Positions 52,328 through 61,061 of a stretch of DNA of 64,000 nt are shown here, piece by piece. Each line of letters opens with the position of its first letter. Position 1 is the stretch's first letter. The notes beneath the pieces were generated by a model. It had not been told where the DNA came from. It saw only the letters and a program-made list of their open reading frames with translations, and made no database searches. The translations under genes and the position numbers were made by a program. The stretch comes from Acuticoccus sp039034015 (GTDB taxonomy: Bacteria > Pseudomonadota > Alphaproteobacteria > Rhizobiales > Amorphaceae), in assembly GCA_039034015.1 (NCBI GenBank), contig JBCCBM010000012.1:47084-111083 (forward strand), given 5' to 3'.

Positions 52328-53044
52328 ATGGCCGACGAACCCGTCTACCAAAGCATTCAGCGCCATCTTTTGGACCAGATCTCGTCCGCCGTTCTCCTGC
52401 CGGGCCAAAAGGTGCCGTCGGAAAACGAGTTGGCGCGGCATTTTGGCGTCTCGCGCATGACGGTGCAGCGAGCAATCCGTGAGCTTGTCTCCCGCGGCAT
52501 TGTCACCCGCCGCCGCGGCTCGGGCACCTATGTCTCGCTTGCCCCCTGGCAATTCTCGCTTTTGGAAGTGCGCGAGCTTGCCGAGGAGATCAAAAGCCGG
52601 GGCGGCGACCCCAAACGCCGCGTCCTCACCCAAGAAGAGGTGCGCGCTGAAGGCCCCGTTGCCGCGCGCCTTGAGGTGGAGGCCGGCACCAGCGTCTACC
52701 ACGCCGCGATCCTGGAGAGCGATGGCCCCACCGCCGTCGCCATTGTCGACCGCTGGTCGGTGACGGATGTCTTTCCTGACTTTCTCGCCCAGAACTTTGA
52801 CGCAACCACCGTCTTTGCATACTGGGCAAGCCGCACTGCGCTCGACGAGGTGGACCTCACCGTCACCGCCGTGTTGCCCTCGCCCGACCACAGCGCGCTT
52901 CTTCTGGTGGAGCCGGACGAGCCGTGCGTGCAACTCCACCGCACCAACCGCGTGCGCGGCCGGCTCATCACCTACACGCGCATCACGTTTGCGGGCGATC
53001 GCCTTGCCCTTTCAAGCCGCTACCGCCCCATGGACCGCATCTGA
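52328..53044 (+). CDS. GntR/HutC-family transcriptional regulator
   Basis: This 238-residue regulator has an N-terminal winged helix (QSIQRHLLDQISSAVLLPGQKVPSENELARHFGVSRMTVQRAIRELVSRGIVTRRRGSGTYV) and a C-terminal UTRA ligand-binding domain (VYHAAILESDGPTAVAIVDRWSV). It resembles HutC but no hut genes are in view, so the effector is unknown. It is divergent from the RidA-like gene and convergent with tkt, 8 bp apart. Confidence 0.87.
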   Translation: MADEPVYQSIQRHLLDQISSAVLLPGQKVPSENELARHFGVSRMTVQRAIRELVSRGIVTRRRGSGTYVSLAPWQFSLLEVRELAEEIKSRGGDPKRRVLTQEEVRAEGPVAARLEVEAGTSVYHAAILESDGPTAVAIVDRWSVTDVFPDFLAQNFDATTVFAYWASRTALDEVDLTVTAVLPSPDHSALLLVEPDEPCVQLHRTNRVRGRLITYTRITFAGDRLALSSRYRPMDRI

Positions 53045-53052
53045 CGACGTGT

Positions 53053-55038
53053 TCAGCGGCCGAGCCGCTCGCGCACGGCCTCAACGGTCGCTTCGGCGGT
53101 GATCCCAAAATGCTCGTAAAGCGCTTTGTAGGGGCCTGAGGCGCCGAACCCGTCCATGCCGATGAAGACGCCGTCCGGCCCGATGATCCCATCCCAGCCG
53201 AAGCGGACCGCAGCCTCAATGGCGCACTTCACCGGCGCATCGCCGATGATGGCGGCGCGATAATCGGCATCTTGGCGCAGGAAAAGTTCCAGCGACGGCA
53301 CGCTCACAACGTCGGTCGGAATGTCGAGCGTGGTGAGGGTTTTGGCCGCCTCCACCGCAATTTCCACCTCTGAGCCTGAGGCAAAGAGGGTGGCAAGCGC
53401 CGTGCCCTCGCAGGCGTGGATCGTGTAGGCGCCGCGCCGGCAGCGGTTGTCCGGCCCCTCGCCCAGCGACAGGACGGGAAGATTTTGCCGCGTGAGGGCA
53501 AGGACGGTCGGCCCCTTGCGCTCCATGGCAAGCTCCCAAGCGTCGGCCGTCTCCACCGCGTCGCACGGGCGAAGGGTCAAAAGGCCCGGGATCGCCCGGA
53601 GCGCTGCCATGTGCTCCACCGGCTGGTGGGTGGGCCCATCTTCGCCAAGACCGATGGAATCGTGCGTCATCACGTAGACAACGCGCACCCCCATCAGCGC
53701 CGAAAGGCGGATCGCCGGCCGGCAATAGTCCGAAAACGTCAAGAACGTGCCGCCGTAGGGGATGAGCCCGCCCGCCAGCGCAAGGCCGTTCATGGCGGCG
53801 GCCATCCCATGCTCACGCACACCATAGTGGATGTAGCGCCCGCCATAGGCGTCTGGGGTGACGATGGAAAGGTGGTCCGTCTTGGTGTTGTTGGAGCCGG
53901 TGAGGTCGGCCGACCCGCCCACCGTCTCAGAAAGCACGCTGTTCACGGTGTTGAGCACCCGCTCCGACGCCTTGCGGGTCGCCATCGCGGGCTTTTCATC
54001 CTTCAACTGCGCGCGAAGGGCGGCCATCGCAGGGGCAAATTCTTTGGGCATGTCGCCCCGCAGGCGGCGTTCCAAGTCGGCGCGCACCTCCGCGTCCATC
54101 GCGTCATAGCGGGTCTGCCAGTCCCGCCGCGATTGGGCCGACCGGAGCCCTGCAATGCGCCACGCGTCACGAATATCGGCGGGCACCTCAAAGGGTTCGG
54201 CCGTCCAGCCGAGCTCTTTGCGGGTGAGCGCATTTTCAGCCGCACCCAACGGCGCGCCGTGGGCCTTAGACGTGCCGGCGCGGTTGGGGGAGCCAAAGCC
54301 GATCACGGTTTTGGCCGCGATCATGGTGGGCTTGTCGCTCGCCCGGGCGCGCGTGAGGGCGGCGTCAATTGCGGCAACATCATGCCCGTCAATCCGCTCC
54401 GCATTCCAGCCGGCGGCCTTGAAGCGCGCCACCTGGTCGCCCGATTCCGAGAGCGACGTGGGGCCGTCGATGGAAATGTCGTTGTCGTCATAAAGGACGA
54501 TCAGCTTGTTGAGCTTAAGATGCCCCGCGATGGAGATCGCCTCGTGGCTGATCCCCTCCATGAGGTCCCCGTCCGAGGCGAGGACGTAGGTGGCGTGGTT
54601 CACGATCCCATCGCCAAACTCTGCGTTCAAGATCCGCTCGCCGAGCGCCATGCCCACCGCCGTCGCAATCCCTTGGCCAAGGGGGCCGGTGGTGGTCTCG
54701 ATCCCGCGGCCGTGACCATATTCGGGGTGGCCGGCGGTGTAGTAGCCGAGCTGACGGAAGTTTTTCAGCTGCTCGATCGAAAAGTCTTCGTACCCCAGAA
54801 GGTGGTAGAGGGCGTAAAGCAGCATCGAACCGTGGCCGGCGGAGAGCACAAAGCGGTCGCGGTTGAGCCATTCGGGGTGCGCCGGGTCCACATGGGCGTG
54901 GTGCATGAAAAGGGTGGTCACGAGGTCGGCCGCACCCATCGGAAGGCCCGGATGCCCCGATTTGGCCGCATCCACCGCGTCGACCGCGAGCATGCGGATG
55001 GCGTCGGCCATCGGTTTCAGCTTGTTTGCGTCGACCAT
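53053..55038 (-). CDS. tkt: Transketolase
   Basis: This 661-residue ThDP enzyme begins MVDANKLKPMADAIRMLAVDAVDAAKSGHPGLPMGAADL. It has the ThDP motif SDGDLMEGISHEAISIAGHLKLNKLIVLYDDNDISIDG, GIRExxM-like HYGVREHGMAAAMNGLAL and GLGEDGPTHQPVEHMAALRAIPGL. It joins pentose-phosphate and glycolytic sugars. Divergent from the DUF4164/zapA pair, as in many alphaproteobacteria where tkt, gap, pgk and fba cluster. Confidence 0.96.
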   Translation of the reverse strand: MVDANKLKPMADAIRMLAVDAVDAAKSGHPGLPMGAADLVTTLFMHHAHVDPAHPEWLNRDRFVLSAGHGSMLLYALYHLLGYEDFSIEQLKNFRQLGYYTAGHPEYGHGRGIETTTGPLGQGIATAVGMALGERILNAEFGDGIVNHATYVLASDGDLMEGISHEAISIAGHLKLNKLIVLYDDNDISIDGPTSLSESGDQVARFKAAGWNAERIDGHDVAAIDAALTRARASDKPTMIAAKTVIGFGSPNRAGTSKAHGAPLGAAENALTRKELGWTAEPFEVPADIRDAWRIAGLRSAQSRRDWQTRYDAMDAEVRADLERRLRGDMPKEFAPAMAALRAQLKDEKPAMATRKASERVLNTVNSVLSETVGGSADLTGSNNTKTDHLSIVTPDAYGGRYIHYGVREHGMAAAMNGLALAGGLIPYGGTFLTFSDYCRPAIRLSALMGVRVVYVMTHDSIGLGEDGPTHQPVEHMAALRAIPGLLTLRPCDAVETADAWELAMERKGPTVLALTRQNLPVLSLGEGPDNRCRRGAYTIHACEGTALATLFASGSEVEIAVEAAKTLTTLDIPTDVVSVPSLELFLRQDADYRAAIIGDAPVKCAIEAAVRFGWDGIIGPDGVFIGMDGFGASGPYKALYEHFGITAEATVEAVRERLGR

Positions 55039-55148
55039 CGAAGATCCTTTTTCGCGCATGGAGCGGCAAGCCCTTAACCCGGGTGCCGTAGAACGCCTAG
55101 ACTTAGGGCGCAAAAGCGGCATTGGGTGGAAGCACGCGCTCGCCGGGA

Positions 55149-55451
55149 GTGACCGCCGCGCCGCCGGGGGGAGGAGGAACGGGCATCGCATCGGACCGCA
55201 CACGCGAGGCGATCTCCACGCTGACCGCCGCCCTTGCGCGGCTGGAGGCGGCCGCCGACACCCATGCGAGCGCGTTGGAGCGGCAGAGCGCCCACGCCGA
55301 TGCCATGGCGCGCATGGAGCGGGACCGCGCCGATCTTGCCGAAACGCTCCATGACATGACCGCCAAGGCCAGCCGGCTTGAGACGGCGAACCGCGCTGTG
55401 GAGGCGCGCCTTGTGCGCCTCATGAGCCATTTGCGGCAGGGCGAGCCGTGA
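55149..55451 (+). CDS. Small coiled-coil protein upstream of zapA (DUF4164-like)
   Basis: This 100-residue protein is mostly one predicted coiled coil (EAISTLTAALARLEAAADTHASALERQSAHADAMARMERDRADLAETLHDMTAKASRLETANRAVEARLVRLMSHLRQGEP). The GTG start is uncertain, because the best Gly-rich ribosome site lies inside the frame with no usual start codon after it. Position directly before zapA and overlapping it (GTGA) is typical of the alphaproteobacterial DUF4164 family, whose role in division is only inferred. Confidence 0.75.
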   Translation: MTAAPPGGGGTGIASDRTREAISTLTAALARLEAAADTHASALERQSAHADAMARMERDRADLAETLHDMTAKASRLETANRAVEARLVRLMSHLRQGEP

Positions 55452-55843
55452 GCCGGGTCACCGTCACCGTCCAGGGGCAGCCCTACACCATTGCCTGCCG
55501 GGAGGGGGAGGAGGCGCGCCTTGCCCGCCTTGCCGCCGAGCTTGACCGGATCACCGACGAGGTGGAGGCCCACGTCGGCCCCCTTGGCGAGCGGCGCCTT
55601 GCGGTGATGGCGGGCCTTCGCATCCTGGGTGACCTTCGCGCGGCGGAGGCCAATGTGGCGCGCCTCAAAGAGCGCGTTGCCCATCTGGAGCGGGCGCGGG
55701 AGGAGGCGGTGCTCGCCGCCGAGGCCGCCGCCATCGAGGCCGCCGGCGAGATCGAAAAGGTGGCCGCCGCCGTCGATGGCCTCACCGCGCGGCTCAACCA
55801 AAACACCCGCGCGATGCGCGCCAACGAACCCCCCGAACGCTAA
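55448..55843 (+). CDS. zapA: Cell division protein ZapA
   Basis: A 131-residue protein with the ZapA start VTVTVQGQPYTIACREGEEARLARLAAELDRITDEVEAHVG and GERRLAVMAGLRILGDL, followed by a long coiled coil. ZapA bundles FtsZ filaments at midcell. GTG overlaps the upstream stop. ZapA next to the 6S RNA gene is a common arrangement in proteobacteria; here a LysE-type gene lies between them. Confidence 0.88.
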   Translation: MSRVTVTVQGQPYTIACREGEEARLARLAAELDRITDEVEAHVGPLGERRLAVMAGLRILGDLRAAEANVARLKERVAHLERAREEAVLAAEAAAIEAAGEIEKVAAAVDGLTARLNQNTRAMRANEPPER

Positions 55844-55857
55844 ACCGGAGCGCGACA

Positions 55858-56472
55858 ATGTTTGACCCCGCCGTCCTCATCACCTTCACGCTCGCCTGTG
55901 CGGCCATTGTCATCGTGCCGGGGCCGACGGTGAGCCTCATCATCGCCAACGGTCTTCGGGCCGGTGCGCCGGCGGGCCTTGCCAACGTTCTGGGCACGCA
56001 AATCGGCCTTGCTTCGATGATTGCGGTCCTTGCCCTTGGCCTTGATGCGGTGGTGGCGTTCATGGGCGAAGCGTTCTTCATCATCAAAATTTTGGGCGCG
56101 GCTTATCTCATTTACCTTGGCGTCAAAATGCTGCGCGGCACCGGCGAGCTTGCCAAAGCGTCCGCCTCCGACCGCTCGCTCCGCGGTTATGTGCTCCAGG
56201 GCTTTTTGGTCATCGGGTCGAACCCCAAGGCTCTGCTCTTCTTTGGCGCCTTCATCCCCCAGTTCGTGAACCCGGCGTACGATCCCGCGCTGCAGGTGGC
56301 GGTCTATGGCGCGATCTTTATGGTGGTCGCCACCGTCATCGACGGGGCCTATGCGGTGGCGGCGGGCCGTGCGGGCCGCCTTTTGACGCAGGCGCGCGTG
56401 CGCTTTGCCGAGCGTGTGGGCGGCGGCGTTCTGGTCCTGGGCGGGATCGGCCTTGCCCTCACGCGCCGCTGA
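55858..56472 (+). CDS. LysE-family amino-acid exporter
   Basis: A 204-residue membrane protein of the LysE/RhtB family: LITFTLACAAIVIVPGPTVSLIIANGLRAGAPAGLANVLGTQIGLASMIAVLALGLDAVVAF, then FFIIKILGAAYLIYLGVKMLRG and the GFLVIGSNPKALLFFGAFIPQFV segment. About six helices. It exports an amino acid or derivative; the substrate is unknown. It sits 14 bp after zapA, between zapA and the 6S RNA. Confidence 0.9.
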   Translation: MFDPAVLITFTLACAAIVIVPGPTVSLIIANGLRAGAPAGLANVLGTQIGLASMIAVLALGLDAVVAFMGEAFFIIKILGAAYLIYLGVKMLRGTGELAKASASDRSLRGYVLQGFLVIGSNPKALLFFGAFIPQFVNPAYDPALQVAVYGAIFMVVATVIDGAYAVAAGRAGRLLTQARVRFAERVGGGVLVLGGIGLALTRR

Positions 56473-56507
56473 CCTTTCAGAGCGCGCCTTGGCGGTCTAT
56501 ATCAGGG

Positions 56508-56672
56508 GTCGGCGTTGCTGCCTGGCGCGTCAGGACATCTGAATCCCCGGGGCCTTAGCGATCCTTGAGGGAGCTGTCCCTGTCTTGGCCCGTGGGCTGG
56601 GGCACACGGCACCCACCTACTCTGTAGGTCCCGGGATCGAATCGTCCAACGGCCAAGGCGGCTGCGCTGCAC
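56508..56672 (+). ncRNA. ssrS: 6S RNA (SsrS), alphaproteobacterial type
   Basis: A non-coding stretch of about 165 nt downstream of zapA/lysE. A -10-like CTATAT lies at 56497-56502. The 5' arm GGCGTTGCTGCC (56511-56522) pairs with GGCGGCTGCGCT (56657-56668) with one mismatch, forming the closing stem. The interior holds GGGGCACACGGCACCCACCTAC and GTAGGTCCCGGGATCG, which I recognise as alphaproteobacterial 6S-like sequence. 6S RNA binds housekeeping RNA polymerase in stationary phase. Ends are approximate. Confidence 0.78.
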
Positions 56673-56694
56673 CGCGCGAACTCGTGCGCGGAAA

Positions 56695-56726
56695 TTGACA
56701 AAAAGCCTTTGCACCTTTGCATTGAT
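56695..56726 (+). promoter_or_regulatory. Weak candidate promoter before the vWA gene
   Basis: A perfect TTGACA (56695-56700) lies 72 bp before the vWA start. Only a poor -10 (near TGCATT, about 17 bp on) follows. Confidence 0.3.
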
Positions 56727-56771
56727 GTTTCTGTGCCATGCACACGGGACGAACTGTCAAAGGTGTTTCAA

Positions 56772-58091
56772 ATGTCTGTTCGAGCGACCCTCCTCTCCGG
56801 CCTTTTGGCCGCTGCGATGGCGTGGCCCGCCGCGGCGCAAAACGCCCAAACCATGCTGATTGTGGATGCCTCCGGCTCCATGTGGGGCCGCATCGGCGGC
56901 ACCCCCAAAATCGCCATCGCGCGCGATGCGGTGCGCTCCATGCTCGCCGGATGGGACACCTCGCGGGACATTGGCCTTGTCGCCTACGGTCACCGCCAGC
57001 AGGCCAATTGCCGTGACATTGAGACGCTGATCCCACCCGGCCCGCTCAACCGCGCGCAGTTTGAGGCAACGCTCGACGCGCTGAACCCCATCGGCAAAAC
57101 CCCGCTCATCGACTCGGTCCGCGAGGCCGCTGAGCGCATGGGTTATGAGGACCGCCCCGCCTCCGTCATCCTGGTGTCGGACGGGGTGGAGACCTGCAAC
57201 GCCGACCCCTGCGCCGCGGCCGCTGCCCTTGAGCGCACCGGCACCGACTTCACCGCCCACGTGATCGGCTTTGGCATTGTTGCAACCGAAGAGGATCAGC
57301 TCACGTGCCTTGCCGAGGCAACCGGCGGCATGTACCTGCCGGCCTCGAACGCGGCGGAACTCGCCGCCGCCTTCCAAACGGTTGCGGCCGTCACGCCCGC
57401 CGCGGCTGCCCCCGCCGCCGTTGTCGCCTCCGACGAGTTTGACGGCGCCGAACTTGGCGAGCGCTGGACCGTCAAAAACCCCGACGAGACCGCCTACATT
57501 GTCGACGGTGGCAAACTCATCTCCATCACCACAGAACTTGCATCCATCGGCAGCGACCCGATCGAGAACCTTTTCCTGTGGCAGGGCCAGCCCTTGCCCT
57601 CCGGCGATTGGGACATTTCCATCGACTTCACGTCCGAATTCACCTGGCAAAAGTCGGTCATCGAAATCGGCCTTTATCAGGATGACGACAACTTCGTGAT
57701 CGCCCAGTTTTACGGTGGCGGCTCTTCCAACGAAGAATGGTATGTGGCCGTCAAAGCTGAAACGCGCGGGCAAGAAAGCCGGGACCGCAAGCGCGTCGCC
57801 ACCGCCTCTTGCTGCCCTGTGCGATATGACATGGAGGCCAACGAGGCCAACATCAAAAACCTTGGCGCAACGCTCACCTTGCAAAAGCGCGGCCGGGAAT
57901 ACTTTGCCTCCTTCACGTCCAACGGGTGGACGGCCAACGACAAGACCGAAAACCCCTTCGTGGTCGGCCCGGTGACGGTGCTGCGCGCGGGCGGTGACCC
58001 GGCCGTTTACTCCGGCACCTACGGCACCCGCTTTGGCGACATCCAGCAAACCACCACGGAAATCGAGCGGTTCACCATCTCCGCCCGCTAA
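56772..58091 (+). CDS. Secreted vWA-domain protein with C-terminal concanavalin-like domain
   Basis: The 439-residue precursor has signal peptide MSVRATLLSGLLAAAMAWPAAA and an immediate von Willebrand A domain (TMLIVDASGSMWGR, Asp32-x-Ser-x-Ser36 MIDAS; then LGIVATEEDQLTCLAEATGGMY). After an Ala/Pro linker, residues about 225-439 look like a beta-sandwich (FDGAELGERWTVKNPDETAYIVDGGKLISIT; WDISIDFTSEFTWQKSVIEIGLYQDDDNFVIAQFYGG) of the concanavalin/GH43-C type seen in secreted carbohydrate-binding proteins. A secreted or periplasmic binding role is inferred. It breaks the expected 6S-gap order. Confidence 0.8.
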   Translation: MSVRATLLSGLLAAAMAWPAAAQNAQTMLIVDASGSMWGRIGGTPKIAIARDAVRSMLAGWDTSRDIGLVAYGHRQQANCRDIETLIPPGPLNRAQFEATLDALNPIGKTPLIDSVREAAERMGYEDRPASVILVSDGVETCNADPCAAAAALERTGTDFTAHVIGFGIVATEEDQLTCLAEATGGMYLPASNAAELAAAFQTVAAVTPAAAAPAAVVASDEFDGAELGERWTVKNPDETAYIVDGGKLISITTELASIGSDPIENLFLWQGQPLPSGDWDISIDFTSEFTWQKSVIEIGLYQDDDNFVIAQFYGGGSSNEEWYVAVKAETRGQESRDRKRVATASCCPVRYDMEANEANIKNLGATLTLQKRGREYFASFTSNGWTANDKTENPFVVGPVTVLRAGGDPAVYSGTYGTRFGDIQQTTTEIERFTISAR

Positions 58092-58196
58092 CCCCCTCAC
58101 CCCCGCGCAGGGCTGGCTTGTGACGAGCCCGCCTTGCGCATGGTCGATGCCTGCCCCAAAACGCGCCACAGAAATGTTTGACGTTTGGAGGCAACC

Positions 58197-59198
58197 ATGG
58201 CCGTGAAGGTCGCGATCAACGGGTTCGGGCGCATCGGCCGCAATGTGCTGCGGGCCATCATCGAATCGGGCCGCACGGACGTTGAGGTTGTTGCCATCAA
58301 CGACCTTGGCCCCGTGGAAACCAACGCGCACCTTCTGCGCTATGACAGCGTCCACGGGCGCTTCCCCGCCACCGTCACGGTCGACGGCGACACCATCGAT
58401 GTGGGCCGCGGCAAGATCCGCGTCAGCGCCGAGCGGGACCCCAAAGCGCTCCCCTGGGGCGATGTGGACATTGCGCTGGAATGCACCGGCATCTTCGCCT
58501 CCCGCGAAAAAGCCGCGATGCACCTGGAAAATGGGTCAAAGCGCGTCATCGTCTCCGCCCCCGCCTCAGGCGCCGACAAAACCATCGTCTACGGCGTCAA
58601 CCACCAAACGCTCACCGCCGATGACACGGTGATCTCCAACGCGTCCTGCACCACCAACTGCCTGGCGCCGGTGGCTTACGTTCTCAACAAGACCGTCGGC
58701 ATCAAGCGCGGCTTCATGACGACCATCCATTCCTACACCGGCGACCAGCCAACGCTCGACACCATGCACAAGGACCTTTATCGCGCCCGCGCGGCGGCCA
58801 TGAGCATGATCCCCACCTCCACGGGGGCGGCCCGTGCGGTGGGCCTCGTGATGCCTGAACTGAACGGCAAGCTCGACGGCGTTGCGATCCGCGTCCCGAC
58901 GCCCAACGTCTCAGTGGTGGACCTCACCTTCGAGGCCGAGCGCGATGTGACGGTGGATGAGATCAACGATGCGATCCGCGCCGCAGCCGCCGATGAGCTG
59001 AAGGGCGTCCTCGGCGCGACGGACGACAAGCTGGTCTCCATGGACTTTAACCACGACCCGCTGTCATCGATCTTTGCCACCGACCAGACCAAGGTGATGG
59101 ACGGCAACTTTGTGCGCGTCCTCTCCTGGTATGACAACGAGTGGGGCTTTTCCAACCGCATGGCCGACACGGCGGTTGCCATGGCAAAGCACCTTTGA
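58197..59198 (+). CDS. gap: Glyceraldehyde-3-phosphate dehydrogenase, type I
   Basis: This 333-residue enzyme has the NAD-binding start VKVAINGFGRIGRNVLRAI and the active-site ASCTTNCLAP with Cys151. The C-terminal catalytic half includes SWYDNEWGFSNRMADTAVAM. GGAG precedes the ATG. It oxidises glyceraldehyde 3-phosphate and leads the gap-GNAT-pgk-fba run. Confidence 0.96.
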   Translation: MAVKVAINGFGRIGRNVLRAIIESGRTDVEVVAINDLGPVETNAHLLRYDSVHGRFPATVTVDGDTIDVGRGKIRVSAERDPKALPWGDVDIALECTGIFASREKAAMHLENGSKRVIVSAPASGADKTIVYGVNHQTLTADDTVISNASCTTNCLAPVAYVLNKTVGIKRGFMTTIHSYTGDQPTLDTMHKDLYRARAAAMSMIPTSTGAARAVGLVMPELNGKLDGVAIRVPTPNVSVVDLTFEAERDVTVDEINDAIRAAAADELKGVLGATDDKLVSMDFNHDPLSSIFATDQTKVMDGNFVRVLSWYDNEWGFSNRMADTAVAMAKHL

Positions 59199-59776
59199 CC
59201 GCATCGCTCGCGCCGCCGCTGCGCCTGGCGCGCCCGGACGAAGGGCGCGCCATTGCCGAACTCATCAACTTTGCCGGCGAGGGCCTGGCCGAGCACGTGT
59301 GGCGCGGCCTTGCCGAACCCGGCGTTGACCCCTGGACGGTGGGCGAGGCGCGGGCCGCCAAACGCGCCGCCGATGGCGAGGTGGTCGCCATCGATGAAGG
59401 CTCGGGCCTGGTGGCGGCGATGATCGGCTATCCGATCGAGACGACCGACCCGGTCGAGGAATTGCCAGAGATGTTCCGGCCGCTCCAAGCGCTTGAGAAC
59501 CTCGTGGTCGGCACGTGGTATCTCAACGTTCTGGCCGCCTATCCGCGCGCCCGGGGGCGGGGTCTTGGCGCCGCGCTCATCCGCCACGCGGAGGCGCTGG
59601 CGGCGGCGGCGCGGCTCTCGGGCGTCTCGATTATTGTGGCGGACCAAAATGTCGGCGCCCGCCGGCTTTATGAGCGGCTCGGCTACCACGAGCTCGACCG
59701 CCGCCCCATCGTGAAGGACAGATGGGAGACGCCGTCCACCCACTGGGTCCTCCTGAAAAACGACATTGACGCGTGA
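59195..59776 (+). CDS. GNAT-family N-acetyltransferase
   Basis: A 193-residue acetyltransferase; the proposed TTG overlaps the gap stop (TTGA). Motif A is WYLNVLAAYPRARGRGLGAALIRHAEALA with the CoA-binding RGRGLG, and VSIIVADQNVGARRLYERLGY is motif B. The target is unknown. It is inserted between gap and pgk with 10 bp to pgk. Confidence 0.8.
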   Translation: MTASLAPPLRLARPDEGRAIAELINFAGEGLAEHVWRGLAEPGVDPWTVGEARAAKRAADGEVVAIDEGSGLVAAMIGYPIETTDPVEELPEMFRPLQALENLVVGTWYLNVLAAYPRARGRGLGAALIRHAEALAAAARLSGVSIIVADQNVGARRLYERLGYHELDRRPIVKDRWETPSTHWVLLKNDIDA

Positions 59777-59786
59777 GGAGCCTTTG

Positions 59787-60977
59787 ATGGCCAAAACCCT
59801 CGACGAAATGGGCGATCTTGCCGGGCAGCGCGTGCTTGTGCGCGTCGACCTTAACGTCCCCATGAAGGATGGCCTGGTGACCGACACCGCCCGGCTGGAG
59901 GCGGTGAAGCCATCGCTGATCGAACTCTCCGGCAAGGGCGCAAAGGTCCTGTGTCTGGCTCACTTTGGCCGGCCAAAGGGCGCGCGGGTCGCGTCAATGT
60001 CCCTGGCGCCGGTGGCCAAAGCCCTGGCAGACACGCTTGGCCGCCCCGTCGCCTTCGCCGACGATTGCGTTGGCGATACTGCCGCAACGGCCATCGCAGC
60101 ATTGTCGGCCGGTGACATCCTGGTCCTTGAAAACACCCGCTTTCACGCCGGCGAAGAGGCGAACGACGACGCCTTTGCCGACGCGTTGGCGCAAAACGGC
60201 GATGCGTATGTGAACGACGCGTTCTCCGCCGCCCACCGCGCCCACGCCTCCACCGAAGGGATCGCGCGGCGTCTCCCGGCCTTTGCCGGCCGGGCGATGG
60301 AGGCTGAGCTTGCCGCGCTCAACGCTGCCCTTGGCGCCCCCAAACGCCCCGTGATGGCAATTGTCGGCGGCGCAAAAGTCTCGACAAAAATCGATCTTCT
60401 GGAAAACCTTGTCACCAAGGTGGACGCCCTCGTGATCGGCGGCGCCATGGCCAACACGTTCCTGCACGCCAACGGCATCGGGGTCGGACAATCGCTCCAC
60501 GAGCCTGATTTTGCAGGGACCGCGCGGCGCATCATGACCGCCGCCGAGCGCGCCGGCTGCGCCATCATGCTGCCCAAGGACGCGGTGGCGGCCGAAGAGT
60601 TCGCCGCCGACGTTGCGACCATGCATGTGGGCACCGACGTTGCGCTCAACGATGCCCTCATGATCCTCGATATTGGCGATCGCTCCGTCCACGCCGTCAA
60701 CGAAGAGATGGACCGCGCCGCAACCCTGGTCTGGAACGGCCCCGTGGGCGCGTTCGAGACCCCGCCCTTCCACCGCGGGACGAGCGCAATTGCCCTCCAC
60801 GCCGCAAAGCGCGCGGCCGCCGGGATGACGGTGGTTGCCGGCGGGGGCGACACGGCCGCTGCCCTCGCAAAGGCGGGCGTTGCCGACAAAATCACGTTCC
60901 TCTCCACCGCCGGCGGCGCGTTTTTGGAGTGGATGGAGGGCAAGGCGCTGCCGGGCGTTGAGGCGCTGAACCGGTAG
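59787..60977 (+). CDS. pgk: Phosphoglycerate kinase
   Basis: This 396-residue enzyme starts after GAGGAG. It has VLVRVDLNVPMKDGLVTDTARL, LCLAHFGRPKG, VIGGAMANTFL, LVWNGPVGAFETPPF and VVAGGGDTAAAL, all classical PGK motifs. It acts in lower glycolysis/gluconeogenesis with the neighbouring gap and fba. Confidence 0.97.
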   Translation: MAKTLDEMGDLAGQRVLVRVDLNVPMKDGLVTDTARLEAVKPSLIELSGKGAKVLCLAHFGRPKGARVASMSLAPVAKALADTLGRPVAFADDCVGDTAATAIAALSAGDILVLENTRFHAGEEANDDAFADALAQNGDAYVNDAFSAAHRAHASTEGIARRLPAFAGRAMEAELAALNAALGAPKRPVMAIVGGAKVSTKIDLLENLVTKVDALVIGGAMANTFLHANGIGVGQSLHEPDFAGTARRIMTAAERAGCAIMLPKDAVAAEEFAADVATMHVGTDVALNDALMILDIGDRSVHAVNEEMDRAATLVWNGPVGAFETPPFHRGTSAIALHAAKRAAAGMTVVAGGGDTAAALAKAGVADKITFLSTAGGAFLEWMEGKALPGVEALNR

Positions 60978-61010
60978 GCGCGCGCACCCAAAACGCTTTT
61001 TCTTTAACGA

Positions 61011-61026
61011 AGTGCTGCGCTGCACT
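61011..61026. promoter_or_regulatory. Palindrome AGTGC-N6-GCACT upstream of fba
   Basis: A perfect 5-bp inverted repeat with a 6-base centre lies 36 bp before the aldolase ATG in an 84-bp gap. It may be an operator of the fba promoter. Nothing more is known. Confidence 0.3.
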
Positions 61027-61061
61027 AAGTGTCGCGACATCGAGCACAGGAGACGCCCACA

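Noticed and set aside
56620..56650. tRNA-like arm near GATCGAATC
   Set aside because: There is no acceptor stem, D-arm or CCA end; the segment lies inside the 6S RNA fold.
56672..56691. Hairpin CCGCGC/GCGCGG as terminator of the 6S RNA
   Set aside because: The stem is only 6 bp and no T-run follows, so it is not listed as a terminator.
56757..58523. A 588-codon minus-strand open frame across the vWA and gap genes
   Set aside because: It is antisense to two supported genes, and its composition is low-complexity Gly/Val/Ala/Asp with no domain.
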